Source: Collinsella aerofaciens (GTDB taxonomy: Bacteria; Actinomycetota; Coriobacteriia; Coriobacteriales; Coriobacteriaceae). Taken from it: 12,833 bases of DNA. The DNA is taken from positions 1-12,833 of the forward strand of contig RKAY01000046.1 in the NCBI GenBank assembly GCA_014846205.1, written 5' to 3'. Position numbers and translations under genes: made by a program. The notes under the pieces are model-generated. The model did not search any database. It saw nothing but the letters and a program-made list of their open reading frames with translations, and was not told the origin of the DNA. Below, piece after piece: positions 1 to 6,268 of this stretch (the stretch's first letter is position 1; each line of letters begins with the position of its first letter).

Positions 1-1560
1 GTCATCGCCCAACGCCCCCCCCAGTCGGCTCACGAGCGGCGAGCTGTCGGCCATGCGGGCATCGAGCTTCTTTTGGCTGGCAAGCTCCGAGCGCACCTCG
101 GAAAGCTTGTTCCGCGCCTCGCTCTCGCGGGCACGCAGGTCCTTAAGGGCAGCGCGGGCGACCTCGGTGGCCTCGCGCGCATCGACCTGGGCTTGACGAG
201 CCTGATCGAGTGCGCCGTCGAGCTCCTCAGCACGGTCGCGACGGCTCTCGAGCGAGGCCGTGACCTCCTCGAGCTGCTCGTCGATCTGCTCCAGGCGCGA
301 GGCATACATGTTGTCCTCGACCTCGGCGTTGCTCAGCGAGTCCTTCACCTTGGCGAGCTCGAGCGCGGCGTTATCGGCCACGCGCTGCACGTCGCGCTGC
401 CCGCGCGTGAGCTGCGAAATCTGATTGTCGAGCGCAACGCGACGCTCGTGGAGCGCTGCGGCGGCAGGTCCGGCGGCGTCAACGTCCTCCTGGGCCTGCA
501 TATGCGCACCGGTCACTTCCTCGAGCTGGGCGCGCGCATCCTCGAGCTCCTCGACCACGCGACGGCGCTGATGCTCGGAGCCCGAGATCTGCCCGCGCAT
601 GTCGGACAGGCGCGACACCATGTTGTGGCCCTTTTCCTCGAGCAGGCGCATGTCGGAGTTAATGCGTCCGACCACGTCTTGCATATGGCGGCGTTGCTCG
701 CCCAGGTCGCCCACAAACAGGCCTTTTTCCTCGAGCATGACCTGGAGCTTCTCGAGCTCGCGCTCTTTCTCGCCCAAGCGGTACTGCGCAAGCTCAAGCT
801 CGGCCGCTCCCTCTTTGGAGCGGCTCTCCAGGTCGTTCCACTGCGACTGCAGGGAACGCAGCTCGTCAACGGCCAGCATCTGCGTAAGCTCGTTTGCGCG
901 CGAGGACAGCTCTTTGTACTTGCGCGCGCGATCGACCTGACGCTCAAGCGGGCGCAGCTGGCGGGCGATTTCCTTATTGATGTCGCGGGCACGGGTCAGG
1001 TGCTCGTCCATCGACTTGATCTTTTTAAGCGCACGCTCCTTGCGGCGCTTGTGCTTGGAGATACCGGCGGCCTCCTCGATGAGGACGCGGCGCTCCTCGG
1101 GGCGGCTCTGCAAAATGGCGTCGAGCTTGCCCTGACTGATGATGGAATGCGTATCCTTGCCCAGGCCCGAATCGTGCAGAATGTCCTGAATGTCCATCAG
1201 GCGGCACGGACTCGAGTTGATGAGATACTCGCTCTCGCCCGAGCGATACATGCGACGGGTGATGGCGACTTCGTCAAAGTCGACGGGCAGCATATGGTCC
1301 GAGTTATCGAGCACCAGCGTGACCTCGGCCACACCCACCGGCTTGCGCGCCGACGAGCCCGAGAAGATGACGTCCTCCATGGCCTGACCGCGCAGCTGCT
1401 TGGCGCTCTGCTCGCCCAGGACCCACAGGATGGAGTCGGAGATGTTCGATTTTCCCGAGCCGTTGGGACCGACGATGACGGTCAGGCCCGGCTCAAATGA
1501 CATATGGGCGCGGTCGGCAAACGACTTGAACCCTTTGAGCGTGAGGGACTTGAGATACAC
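1..1560 (-). CDS. smc: Chromosome segregation ATPase SMC, N-terminal 520 residues (3' end outside window)
   Basis: SMC forms the V-shaped ATPase dimer of the SMC-ScpAB condensin, which loads on the chromosome and extrudes loops for origin segregation. The visible protein opens with a typical SMC head (YLKSLTLKGFKSFADR). It has Walker A GPNGSGKS at residues 31-38, then the Q-loop stretch LWVLGEQSAKQLRG, then FSGSSARKP. From about residue 170 to 495 it becomes a long heptad-rich coiled coil (many E, L, R, Q). It reaches the window edge near the expected hinge, so the hinge, return coil, signature motif and Walker B are not seen. The start is GTG at 1558-1560, 10 bases after the rnc stop, with a GAGGA ribosome binding site. 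No in-frame ATG fits before the Walker A motif, and the family normally starts M-x-L-K-x-[IL]. The frame is open through position 1 with no break. rnc-smc is a classic pair, so cotranscription is likely. Confidence 0.96.
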   Translation of the reverse strand, partial: MYLKSLTLKGFKSFADRAHMSFEPGLTVIVGPNGSGKSNISDSILWVLGEQSAKQLRGQAMEDVIFSGSSARKPVGVAEVTLVLDNSDHMLPVDFDEVAITRRMYRSGESEYLINSSPCRLMDIQDILHDSGLGKDTHSIISQGKLDAILQSRPEERRVLIEEAAGISKHKRRKERALKKIKSMDEHLTRARDINKEIARQLRPLERQVDRARKYKELSSRANELTQMLAVDELRSLQSQWNDLESRSKEGAAELELAQYRLGEKERELEKLQVMLEEKGLFVGDLGEQRRHMQDVVGRINSDMRLLEEKGHNMVSRLSDMRGQISGSEHQRRRVVEELEDARAQLEEVTGAHMQAQEDVDAAGPAAAALHERRVALDNQISQLTRGQRDVQRVADNAALELAKVKDSLSNAEVEDNMYASRLEQIDEQLEEVTASLESRRDRAEELDGALDQARQAQVDAREATEVARAALKDLRARESEARNKLSEVRSELASQKKLDARMADSSPLVSRLGGALGDD

Positions 1561-1570
1561 GGTTCCTCGC

Positions 1571-2296
1571 TTAAACAGGCTTCTTGTTGAGGATCACGCC
1601 GTTGGTGGTATAGCCCATGCGGTCGAGCGCCTCGAGCGCAGCGGCTCCCTCGGCCTCCTTCTTGGAGGAACCAGTGCCGCGGCCTTGACGAATACCGTCG
1701 ATGAGCACCACAGCGGTAAAGGTGGGCGCATGCGCGGGGCCCTCGGAGCCAACCAGCTTATATGCCGGAGGCTCGTGGCCGTCGGCCTGCACGCACTCCT
1801 GCAAAAACGACTTGGGATTCGCAGGGTGTTCGGCACGCTCGGAAGCCAAGTGCGGCTTAAGGGTGCGGTGAATAAACTCCGCCGCGGCATCCCAACCAGC
1901 ATCCAGGTATAGCGCGCCCACGAGCGACTCATAGACGTTCTCGAGCGCCGAATGCAAGCCGCGTGCGCCCGTACCGGTCTCGGAGGCGCCAAAGATGATG
2001 ATATCGTCGATACCCAGCTCGTGGGACACTTCCGACAACGTGGCGCCCGAGACGAGCGACACCTTCAAGCGGGTGAGCTTACCCTCGTCAAACTCGGGAT
2101 AGGACTCAAAGAGCGAACGGGCGACGACGGCACCCAAAATGGAATCGCCCAAAAACTCCAGGCGCTCGTAGCTTGCCGAGACTGGCAGGCCTTCGACTGC
2201 CGAAGGATGCGTGAGGGCGGCGCGCAGCAGCACCTTGTCATTGAACTCGTGACCCAGAATCTCCTGGGCGCGCGTAAGTCGTTCGGATAAAGCCAA
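1571..2296 (-). CDS. rnc: Ribonuclease III
   Basis: Double-strand-specific endoribonuclease that processes rRNA precursors and structured mRNAs. The 241-residue protein has the two expected parts. The RNase III domain (about 1-150) carries the signature YERLEFLGDSILG, giving Glu44, Glu47 and Asp51. The C-terminal dsRNA-binding domain (about 159-228) ends in GTGSSKKEAEGAAALEAL. In the second catalytic stretch, SALENVYESLVGALYLDAG, Glu123 matches E. coli Glu117. The position of E. coli Asp114 is Asn120 (codon AAC), which is unusual. The start is TTG at 2294-2296. It is preceded by a full AGGAGG at 2305-2310 with an 8-base spacer, and that site lies inside the last codons of acpP. No ATG lies nearby in frame, so TTG is well supported and translation is probably coupled to acpP. 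Confidence 0.96.
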   Translation of the reverse strand: MALSERLTRAQEILGHEFNDKVLLRAALTHPSAVEGLPVSASYERLEFLGDSILGAVVARSLFESYPEFDEGKLTRLKVSLVSGATLSEVSHELGIDDIIIFGASETGTGARGLHSALENVYESLVGALYLDAGWDAAAEFIHRTLKPHLASERAEHPANPKSFLQECVQADGHEPPAYKLVGSEGPAHAPTFTAVVLIDGIRQGRGTGSSKKEAEGAAALEALDRMGYTTNGVILNKKPV

Positions 2297-2299
2297 GAC

Positions 2300-2542
2300 T
2301 TAGGCCTCCTTGGCAGCTTCGATAGCGTCGACGGCGTCGGCGACAGAGTTAAGCGAGAGCAGGGTCTCATCATCGATTTCGAGGTCGAACTCGTCCTCGA
2401 TAGCCGTAACCAGCTGCAGGCGCTCGAGCGAGTTGGCATCGAGGTCGTCAAAGGTGGTCTCATCGCTAATTTCGGCAACATCGACGCCCAGAACGTCAGC
2501 AGCGACCTCGGCGATCTTGTCGAAGATTTCGGAGCGGTCCAT
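2300..2542 (-). CDS. acpP: Acyl carrier protein
   Basis: Carries growing acyl chains on a 4'-phosphopantetheine arm for type II fatty acid synthesis, and supplies acyl groups to PlsX. It is 80 residues long and very acidic, as usual for ACP. The attachment site is Ser38 in DLDANSLERLQLV; the common D-S-L is N-S-L here. The helix II continuation AIEDEFDLEIDDE is typical. The start is ATG at 2540-2542, with AGAGGA at 2549-2554 and a 6-base spacer. An open frame continues upstream to an ATG at 2632, but that extension has no ACP similarity and crosses the intergenic palindrome, so it is rejected. It lies between plsX and rnc, an arrangement common in Gram-positive bacteria. Its stop precedes the rnc start by only three bases. 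A 22-bp palindrome 37 bases upstream may regulate it. Confidence 0.95.
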   Translation of the reverse strand: MDRSEIFDKIAEVAADVLGVDVAEISDETTFDDLDANSLERLQLVTAIEDEFDLEIDDETLLSLNSVADAVDAIEAAKEA

Positions 2543-2578
2543 AGCGCTTCCTCTCATAGTGCATGAATACCAAAAGAA

Positions 2579-2600
2579 TGGTACCGCCCGGGCGGTACCA
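2579..2600. promoter_or_regulatory. 22-bp perfect palindrome before acpP
   Basis: In the plsX-acpP gap the half-site TGGTACCGCCC is followed at once by its exact reverse complement, giving a perfect palindrome with no spacer. It lies 37 bases before the acpP start codon and 79 bases after the plsX stop codon. Perfect symmetry without a loop suits a dimeric protein operator better than an RNA hairpin. An attenuator is still possible, because ATTCTTTTGG follows on the minus strand. A TAGAAT -10-like hexamer lies just upstream on the minus strand, but I see no matching -35. The function is inferred only from position and symmetry. Confidence 0.5.
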
Positions 2601-2656
2601 AGACACGGTTCTGATTCTACCCCACGACGCACGCCCCGAGGCGCATAACGCCGCTG

Positions 2657-3676
2657 TTATAAAACGATGCCGTCCATGGAGTTGGCGACGTTCTCGACCA
2701 GTCCGGCACGTACGGCCTCAGCCGCGGCGAGCGTGCCGTTTTTGACAGCCTCGACCGACGTGGCGCCGTGGCCGATCAAGACCACACCGCGCAGGCCCAG
2801 CAGGATGGCGCCGCCCTTGGCATCGCCAGAAAGCTTGGCCTTAATCTCGCGCATCTGCTTTTTGATGAGCAGCGCGGCGATCTTGGTGCCGAGCGAGGAC
2901 ATAAAGGCGCCCTTGAGCTCCTGCAGCAAAAACTTGGCAGCGCCCTCGGTAGCCTTGAGAGCGATATTACCCGACATGCCGTCGGCAACAACGACATCGA
3001 AATTGCCCGAGGTGAGATCGGTGCCTTCGCAGTTGCCCACAAAGCCCGGAACTGCGGCCTTCATAGCAGGGAAACAGGCCTTGGTAAAGTTGGAACCCTT
3101 CTCATCCTCGGTGCCATTGGCGAGCAGGCCCACGCGGGGATGCTCAACGCCCAAGACGACGCGCGCATAGGCGCTACCCATCTGCGCAAAGCGCACCATA
3201 TCGTCCACCTCGACATCGGGGTTGGCACCCATGTCGCACAGCACCGTCAGGCCGCCGGCACGATTGGGCAGCGCATTGGTCAGGCACGGGCGCACCGGCT
3301 GCTTCTTACCCTCGGCCATATATCGAAACGGCGTGACGTAGGCGGTCGCGGCGGCTGTCATGGCACCGGTAGAGCCGGCGGAGAAAAACGCGTCCGCGTT
3401 GCCCTTTTTGATGGCGCGACAAGAAAGCACGATCGACGACTTACGCTTGGTCATCACGGCGCGAATGGGGTCGTCGTCCATGGCGATAACGTCGGGTGCC
3501 TCTAGGGCCTCGACGCGCGCATGGGAGGCGGCAAAGGGATTGACGATTTCGGCGGGACCGGCAGCCAGGACCTCGATATCGGGATCCGCCGCAAGCGCCG
3601 CCTCGATACCATCGAGAACAACCTGCGGCTTCTCGTCTCCACCCACAACGTCTACACAAACGCGAACGTTACTCAT
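2657..3676 (-). CDS. plsX: Phosphate acyltransferase PlsX
   Basis: Converts acyl-ACP and phosphate to acyl-phosphate, the donor used by PlsY in phosphatidic acid synthesis; a soluble, membrane-associated enzyme. At 339 residues it is close to family length. Conserved stretches are VDVVGGDEKP near the N-terminus, KKGNADAFFSAGSTGAM (residues 90-106, usually SAGNTGA), and LANGTEDEKGSNFTKA. FDVVVADGMSGNIALKATEGAAKF, which follows, is a strong PlsX signature, as is a C-terminal GLRGVVLIGHG region. Two ATG codons lie close together. The second, at 3674-3676, is chosen because AAGGAG at 3684-3689 sits 7 bases before it but only 1 base before the first (3680-3682). It lies downstream of rpmF and upstream of acpP. 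A terminator-like hairpin just before its ribosome binding site suggests its expression may be set by attenuation. Confidence 0.95.
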   Translation of the reverse strand: MSNVRVCVDVVGGDEKPQVVLDGIEAALAADPDIEVLAAGPAEIVNPFAASHARVEALEAPDVIAMDDDPIRAVMTKRKSSIVLSCRAIKKGNADAFFSAGSTGAMTAAATAYVTPFRYMAEGKKQPVRPCLTNALPNRAGGLTVLCDMGANPDVEVDDMVRFAQMGSAYARVVLGVEHPRVGLLANGTEDEKGSNFTKACFPAMKAAVPGFVGNCEGTDLTSGNFDVVVADGMSGNIALKATEGAAKFLLQELKGAFMSSLGTKIAALLIKKQMREIKAKLSGDAKGGAILLGLRGVVLIGHGATSVEAVKNGTLAAAEAVRAGLVENVANSMDGIVL

Positions 3677-3693
3677 ATACATGCTCCTTATAC

Positions 3694-3722
3694 AAAAATG
3701 GCCGACTCAATGAGCCGGCCAT
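3694..3722 (-). terminator. Terminator-like hairpin between rpmF and plsX
   Basis: On the minus strand GGCCGGCTC and GAGTCGGCC form a 9-bp stem with one G-U pair around a 3-base loop (3700-3720). Two more A-T pairs extend it, and a run of five T follows. The G-U pair becomes an A-C mismatch on the plus strand, so the structure favours minus-strand RNA. The T run ends only a few bases before the plsX ribosome binding site. It therefore looks like a partial terminator or attenuator inside the cluster rather than its end. Confidence 0.55.
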
Positions 3723-3726
3723 TGTG

Positions 3727-3740
3727 GTTCCAGTTGGAAC
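3727..3740. repeat. Short inverted repeat upstream of the plsX hairpin
   Basis: GTTCCA and TGGAAC face each other with two bases between them. It sits 4 bases upstream (in minus-strand reading) of the terminator-like hairpin. It could be a protein half-site pair or a small hairpin (5-bp stem, 4-base loop). Function unknown. Confidence 0.35.
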
Positions 3741-3763
3741 GGCATCGCATCCAGAGTATACCG

Positions 3764-3943
3764 TTACTCGGTAACGATAACCTCGCGGTCCTTGTAGAAA
3801 CCGCAGCTAGGGCACACGTGGTGCGGGAGCTTGACGGCACCGCAACGGGGGCACGTGGACTGAGCCGCAGCCGAGATCTTCATGTTGGCGGAACGACGGG
3901 TGTGAGTGCGGATACGACCCTGCTTTTGTTTAGGTACGGGCAT
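3764..3943 (-). CDS. rpmF: 50S ribosomal protein L32
   Basis: Small protein of the large ribosomal subunit. The 59-residue product starts MPVPKQKQGRIRTHTRRS, the typical L32 N-terminus, followed by a four-cysteine zinc ribbon with CPRC at residues 31-34 and CPSC at 44-47. It ends GFYKDREVIVTE. This is the zinc-binding (C+) form of L32; whether a C- paralogue exists elsewhere cannot be seen. The ATG start at 3941-3943 has AAGGAAGG at 3949-3956 with a 5-base spacer. It follows the DUF177 gene by 64 bases, the near-universal yceD-rpmF pairing, and precedes plsX as in many bacteria. Confidence 0.97.
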   Translation of the reverse strand: MPVPKQKQGRIRTHTRRSANMKISAAAQSTCPRCGAVKLPHHVCPSCGFYKDREVIVTE

Positions 3944-4007
3944 AGTGACCTTCCTTATGAACTATCCAGTGTGGCGATTACGCGCAAGTAGCAATACTAC
4001 CACAGTT

Positions 4008-4562
4008 TTACTCGTCAAGCTTGAGATTCTTCAATGCTGCAAATGGATTTTCCGTGGCTTCGGCCCATTCGGCCTCGGCTTGAGCGGCGCAATCACATTG
4101 CTCCACGTTGAGATTGACGCCGCAAACGGGACAAAGACCGCGACAATCGGGCTTGCAGAGCACCACAAACGGCGTGTCCATGACAACGGCGTCGTTGATG
4201 GGCTCGCCCAGATCGACGACGCGATCCTCGCCCAGGAGCTCGTAGCCGTCTTCGTAGGCCTCGGGGTCCTCGGGCTCATGAAAGAGATAGAACTCCTCGA
4301 TCTCGCCGGCAATGTCAAACGAGGCAGGCTCCAGGCAACGGTCGCACTCGCCGGTGGCGTGCGCGCGAACCATGCCGGTAAGCAGAACACCGGTGCCGGC
4401 ATTGGTAAAGACCACGTCGTAGTCGATACCGTCCTGCAGCTGGTACTCCTTCTCGCCCACCGTGTAGGCAGCGACATCGACCTTGCCGGTCAGCGGATAC
4501 GAGTCTCCAGGAAACTCGAGCTGCTCGGAAAGATCGACGGTTACGCTCGGGAACTCAGCCAT
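4008..4562 (-). CDS. DUF177/YceD family protein
   Basis: A 184-residue member of the DUF177 (YceD, YlbN) family, found next to rpmF in most bacteria and linked to 23S rRNA maturation or ribosome assembly in some. Visible hallmarks are the CDRCLEP motif (Cys73, Cys76) and a later cysteine cluster, CKPDCRGLCPVCGVNLN (Cys136, 140, 144, 147), followed by a CDC pair (156, 158). The later cluster suggests bound zinc. An acidic stretch EFYLFHEPEDPEAYEDG lies between them. The start is ATG at 4560-4562, which shares one base with the stop of the upstream gene (TAATG). No good ribosome binding site is present, so reinitiation is likely. A 17-residue in-frame extension to 4613 lies inside the upstream gene and is rejected. 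Exact molecular role unknown. Confidence 0.9.
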   Translation of the reverse strand: MAEFPSVTVDLSEQLEFPGDSYPLTGKVDVAAYTVGEKEYQLQDGIDYDVVFTNAGTGVLLTGMVRAHATGECDRCLEPASFDIAGEIEEFYLFHEPEDPEAYEDGYELLGEDRVVDLGEPINDAVVMDTPFVVLCKPDCRGLCPVCGVNLNVEQCDCAAQAEAEWAEATENPFAALKNLKLDE

Positions 4563-5059
4563 TACCACTGACCATTCTGCTGGGCGGCGCCCTCGTTGAG
4601 CTGCTGGCGGCAACGGGTGACGGTGCCAGTCAGGCTCTTGAGGTTCTCCTCGAGGTGCGTAAAGACCTGCTCGGCGTAATCCTCGGCAGCATAGCGCGTC
4701 TCGCGCTCATACTGCTGGGCACGGTCGCGGATATCGTCAGCCTGCTGCTGCGCTAGGCGGACAATTTCCTGCTCACCGGCAATGGTGAGGGCCTGCTGCT
4801 GAGCGTCGGCGATAATGGAATCGGCCTGAGCGGCGGCGGAAGCCATAAGCTCCTCGCGCTCCTTGAGGATACGGCGGGACTTCTGCCATTCCTCGGGATA
4901 GCTCATGCGGATCTCATCGAGGATGTTAAAGAAGACGTCGGCATCGATGACCTTCATCTGGGCGTTCTTGCCGAACGGCGTCTTAGCCTCTTCGATGAGC
5001 CCCTCGAGCTCGTCGACAAGACTCACGATCCTGTCGCCAGGAAAATTCTCGCCCGGCAT
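4562..5059 (-). CDS. SepIVA/DivIVA-like coiled-coil protein
   Basis: A 165-residue soluble protein with no signal peptide or membrane segment. Residues 9-60 (RIVSLVDELEGLIEEA to FFNILDEIRMSYPEEW) are followed by a long helical region (about 60-145) rich in Ala, Gln and Glu with heptad spacing. The C-terminal part is FTHLEENLKSLTGTVTRCRQQL. The order of segments, and the place between coaD and the DUF177 gene, match mycobacterial SepIVA (Rv2927c), a DivIVA-family protein of polar growth and division. The copy here is shorter, with less of the coiled coil. Some databases may call such proteins ATP synthase B-like because of the coil; nothing else supports that. The start is ATG at 5057-5059, with AAAGGAG at 5065-5071 and a 5-base spacer. 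Two earlier ATGs (5072-5074 and 5081-5083) would place that site inside the gene. A role at the septum or pole is inferred. Confidence 0.75.
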   Translation of the reverse strand: MPGENFPGDRIVSLVDELEGLIEEAKTPFGKNAQMKVIDADVFFNILDEIRMSYPEEWQKSRRILKEREELMASAAAQADSIIADAQQQALTIAGEQEIVRLAQQQADDIRDRAQQYERETRYAAEDYAEQVFTHLEENLKSLTGTVTRCRQQLNEGAAQQNGQW

Positions 5060-5127
5060 CCGGTCTCCTTTCATAGGTAACATATCATCGTGTTAGTTTA
5101 CCACATGCCACCTGGCAATAAAAAACG

Positions 5128-5625
5128 TCACGAAAAGCGATGTTTAAGCGCCTCGACCACATTAGCCGGCACAAACGTCGAAACGTCACTACCGAGCGAG
5201 GCGATCTGGCGCACCACCGAGCTCGAGATGTAACCATACTGCGGAGCACTCATGACAAAGATGGACTCTAGCTCGTTATCCAGGCGGTAGTTGAGGTCGG
5301 CTTGTTGCAGCTCATACTCAAAGTCGGTCATAGCGCGCAGGCCCTTGACCACGGCTCCGGCGCCCTGCTCGCGAGCAAAGTCGACGAGCAGGCCGGTAAA
5401 GGGCAGGACCTCGACGCCATCGATATCACCGAGTGCCTCGCGGGCCAGTGCCACGCGCTCGTCGAGCATAAAGGTGGTGCCCACGCCGTTTTTGCCCTGC
5501 GACTCGGCAACGGCCACGATCACACTGGGAAAGATGCGGCGGGCGCGGCGGATGACGTCGATATGGCCAAACGTGATGGGATCGAAGGTACCCGGAACGA
5601 TGACGCGGTTAATGGTGTCACTCAT
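5128..5625 (-). CDS. coaD: Pantetheine-phosphate adenylyltransferase (CoaD)
   Basis: Transfers AMP from ATP to 4'-phosphopantetheine to make dephospho-CoA, the penultimate step of CoA synthesis. The 165-residue protein has PGTFDPITFGH (residues 11-21, with the TxGH nucleotide-binding motif at 18-21) and VVKGLRAMTDFEYELQQADLN (92-112). ISSSVVR at 133-139 follows. All are standard for bacterial CoaD. The start is ATG at 5623-5625, supported by AGGAGG at 5632-5637 with a 6-base spacer. It overlaps the end of rsmD by 8 bases, the usual rsmD-coaD arrangement. An ATG two codons earlier lies too close to the ribosome binding site. The long in-frame N-terminal extension toward 5745 is antisense-like low-complexity sequence and is rejected. 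Confidence 0.96.
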   Translation of the reverse strand: MSDTINRVIVPGTFDPITFGHIDVIRRARRIFPSVIVAVAESQGKNGVGTTFMLDERVALAREALGDIDGVEVLPFTGLLVDFAREQGAGAVVKGLRAMTDFEYELQQADLNYRLDNELESIFVMSAPQYGYISSSVVRQIASLGSDVSTFVPANVVEALKHRFS

Positions 5626-6268
5626 GGACATCCTCCTGAAACGTCGTGCCGTCGCTGTCATCGGCATCGGTGGCGGTATCGTCATACTCGCCCTCGCCAA
5701 CCCAACGGAGCAGGTCGACCGAGGTGATGCCATAGCGTTTCTCACGCACGGTTACAAAGCCGGCAGGATGTGCACCCGCGTCGGCCGCAGCATGCTCAAA
5801 CAGAGCATAGGCGCCCGGGGTGAGCAGACCCTGCTGGGCCAGGTTCTGCAGCAGCTCTTCAACCGGCTTGGCACCAAAAGCATAGGGCGGGTCGAGCAAG
5901 ACCAGATCGAAGGGGCCGCCCGGCACGCGGCCGCGCGAAGCGCTCGCAAGGACATCGCCCGTCACCACACGCCAACGCGCGCGATCGCGGCAGAGCGACT
6001 CGATATTCTTGGTAATGAGCCTCGCGGCATTGCGATCGATCTCGAACGTCGTGAGCGAACGGGAGCCCCGCGAGAGCATCTCGATGCCTAGGGCACCGGA
6101 GCCGCCAAAGGCATCCAGTACGCTGACCTCGTCCAAATCGAAGTCGAAGGCCGATAGGACCATGGATGCGCACGCCTCGCGCACGCGGTCGGTCGTCGGA
6201 CGCGTAACATCGCGACCGCGCGGCTCTTCGATCTTGCGACCGCGCCATTCACCGCCGATGATTCTCAT
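5618..6268 (-). CDS. rsmD: 16S rRNA (guanine966-N2)-methyltransferase RsmD
   Basis: S-adenosylmethionine-dependent methyltransferase that modifies G966 of 16S rRNA in the 30S subunit. The protein starts MRIIGGEWRGRKI and then has RPTTDRVREA (residues 23-32). The AdoMet-binding loop is LDAFGGSGALGIEMLSRG (51-68), and the catalytic DPPY is at 126-129. Together these identify RsmD. Residues from about 194 form an acidic tail (EYDDTATDADDSDG) that probably lies outside the fold. The ATG at 6266-6268 overlaps the recG stop by two bases (ATGA), and an AAGGAGG lies 9 bases upstream inside recG. Both junctions suggest coupled translation. Confidence 0.95.
   Translation of the reverse strand: MRIIGGEWRGRKIEEPRGRDVTRPTTDRVREACASMVLSAFDFDLDEVSVLDAFGGSGALGIEMLSRGSRSLTTFEIDRNAARLITKNIESLCRDRARWRVVTGDVLASASRGRVPGGPFDLVLLDPPYAFGAKPVEELLQNLAQQGLLTPGAYALFEHAAADAGAHPAGFVTVREKRYGITSVDLLRWVGEGEYDDTATDADDSDGTTFQEDVHE

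Noticed and set aside
73..1500. 475-codon open frame on the plus strand opposite smc
   Set aside because: It is fully antisense to the conserved SMC frame, has no recognisable domain, and is explained by GC-rich third codon positions that suppress stops on the opposite strand.
2543..2632. N-terminal extension of acpP to an upstream ATG at 2632
   Set aside because: The extra 30 residues are not ACP-like and cross the intergenic palindrome; the ATG at 2542 has a proper ribosome binding site and the family start.
5060..5127. T-run and short inverted repeat (TGCCA/TGGCA) after coaD as a terminator or promoter for the SepIVA-like gene
   Set aside because: The six-T run has no stable stem before it, and hexamers near the repeat match promoter consensus poorly at workable spacing.
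5626..5745. 40-residue N-terminal extension of coaD
   Set aside because: It overlaps rsmD in another frame and is unlike CoaD, whose fold starts at the RVIVPGTFDP strand just after the chosen start.
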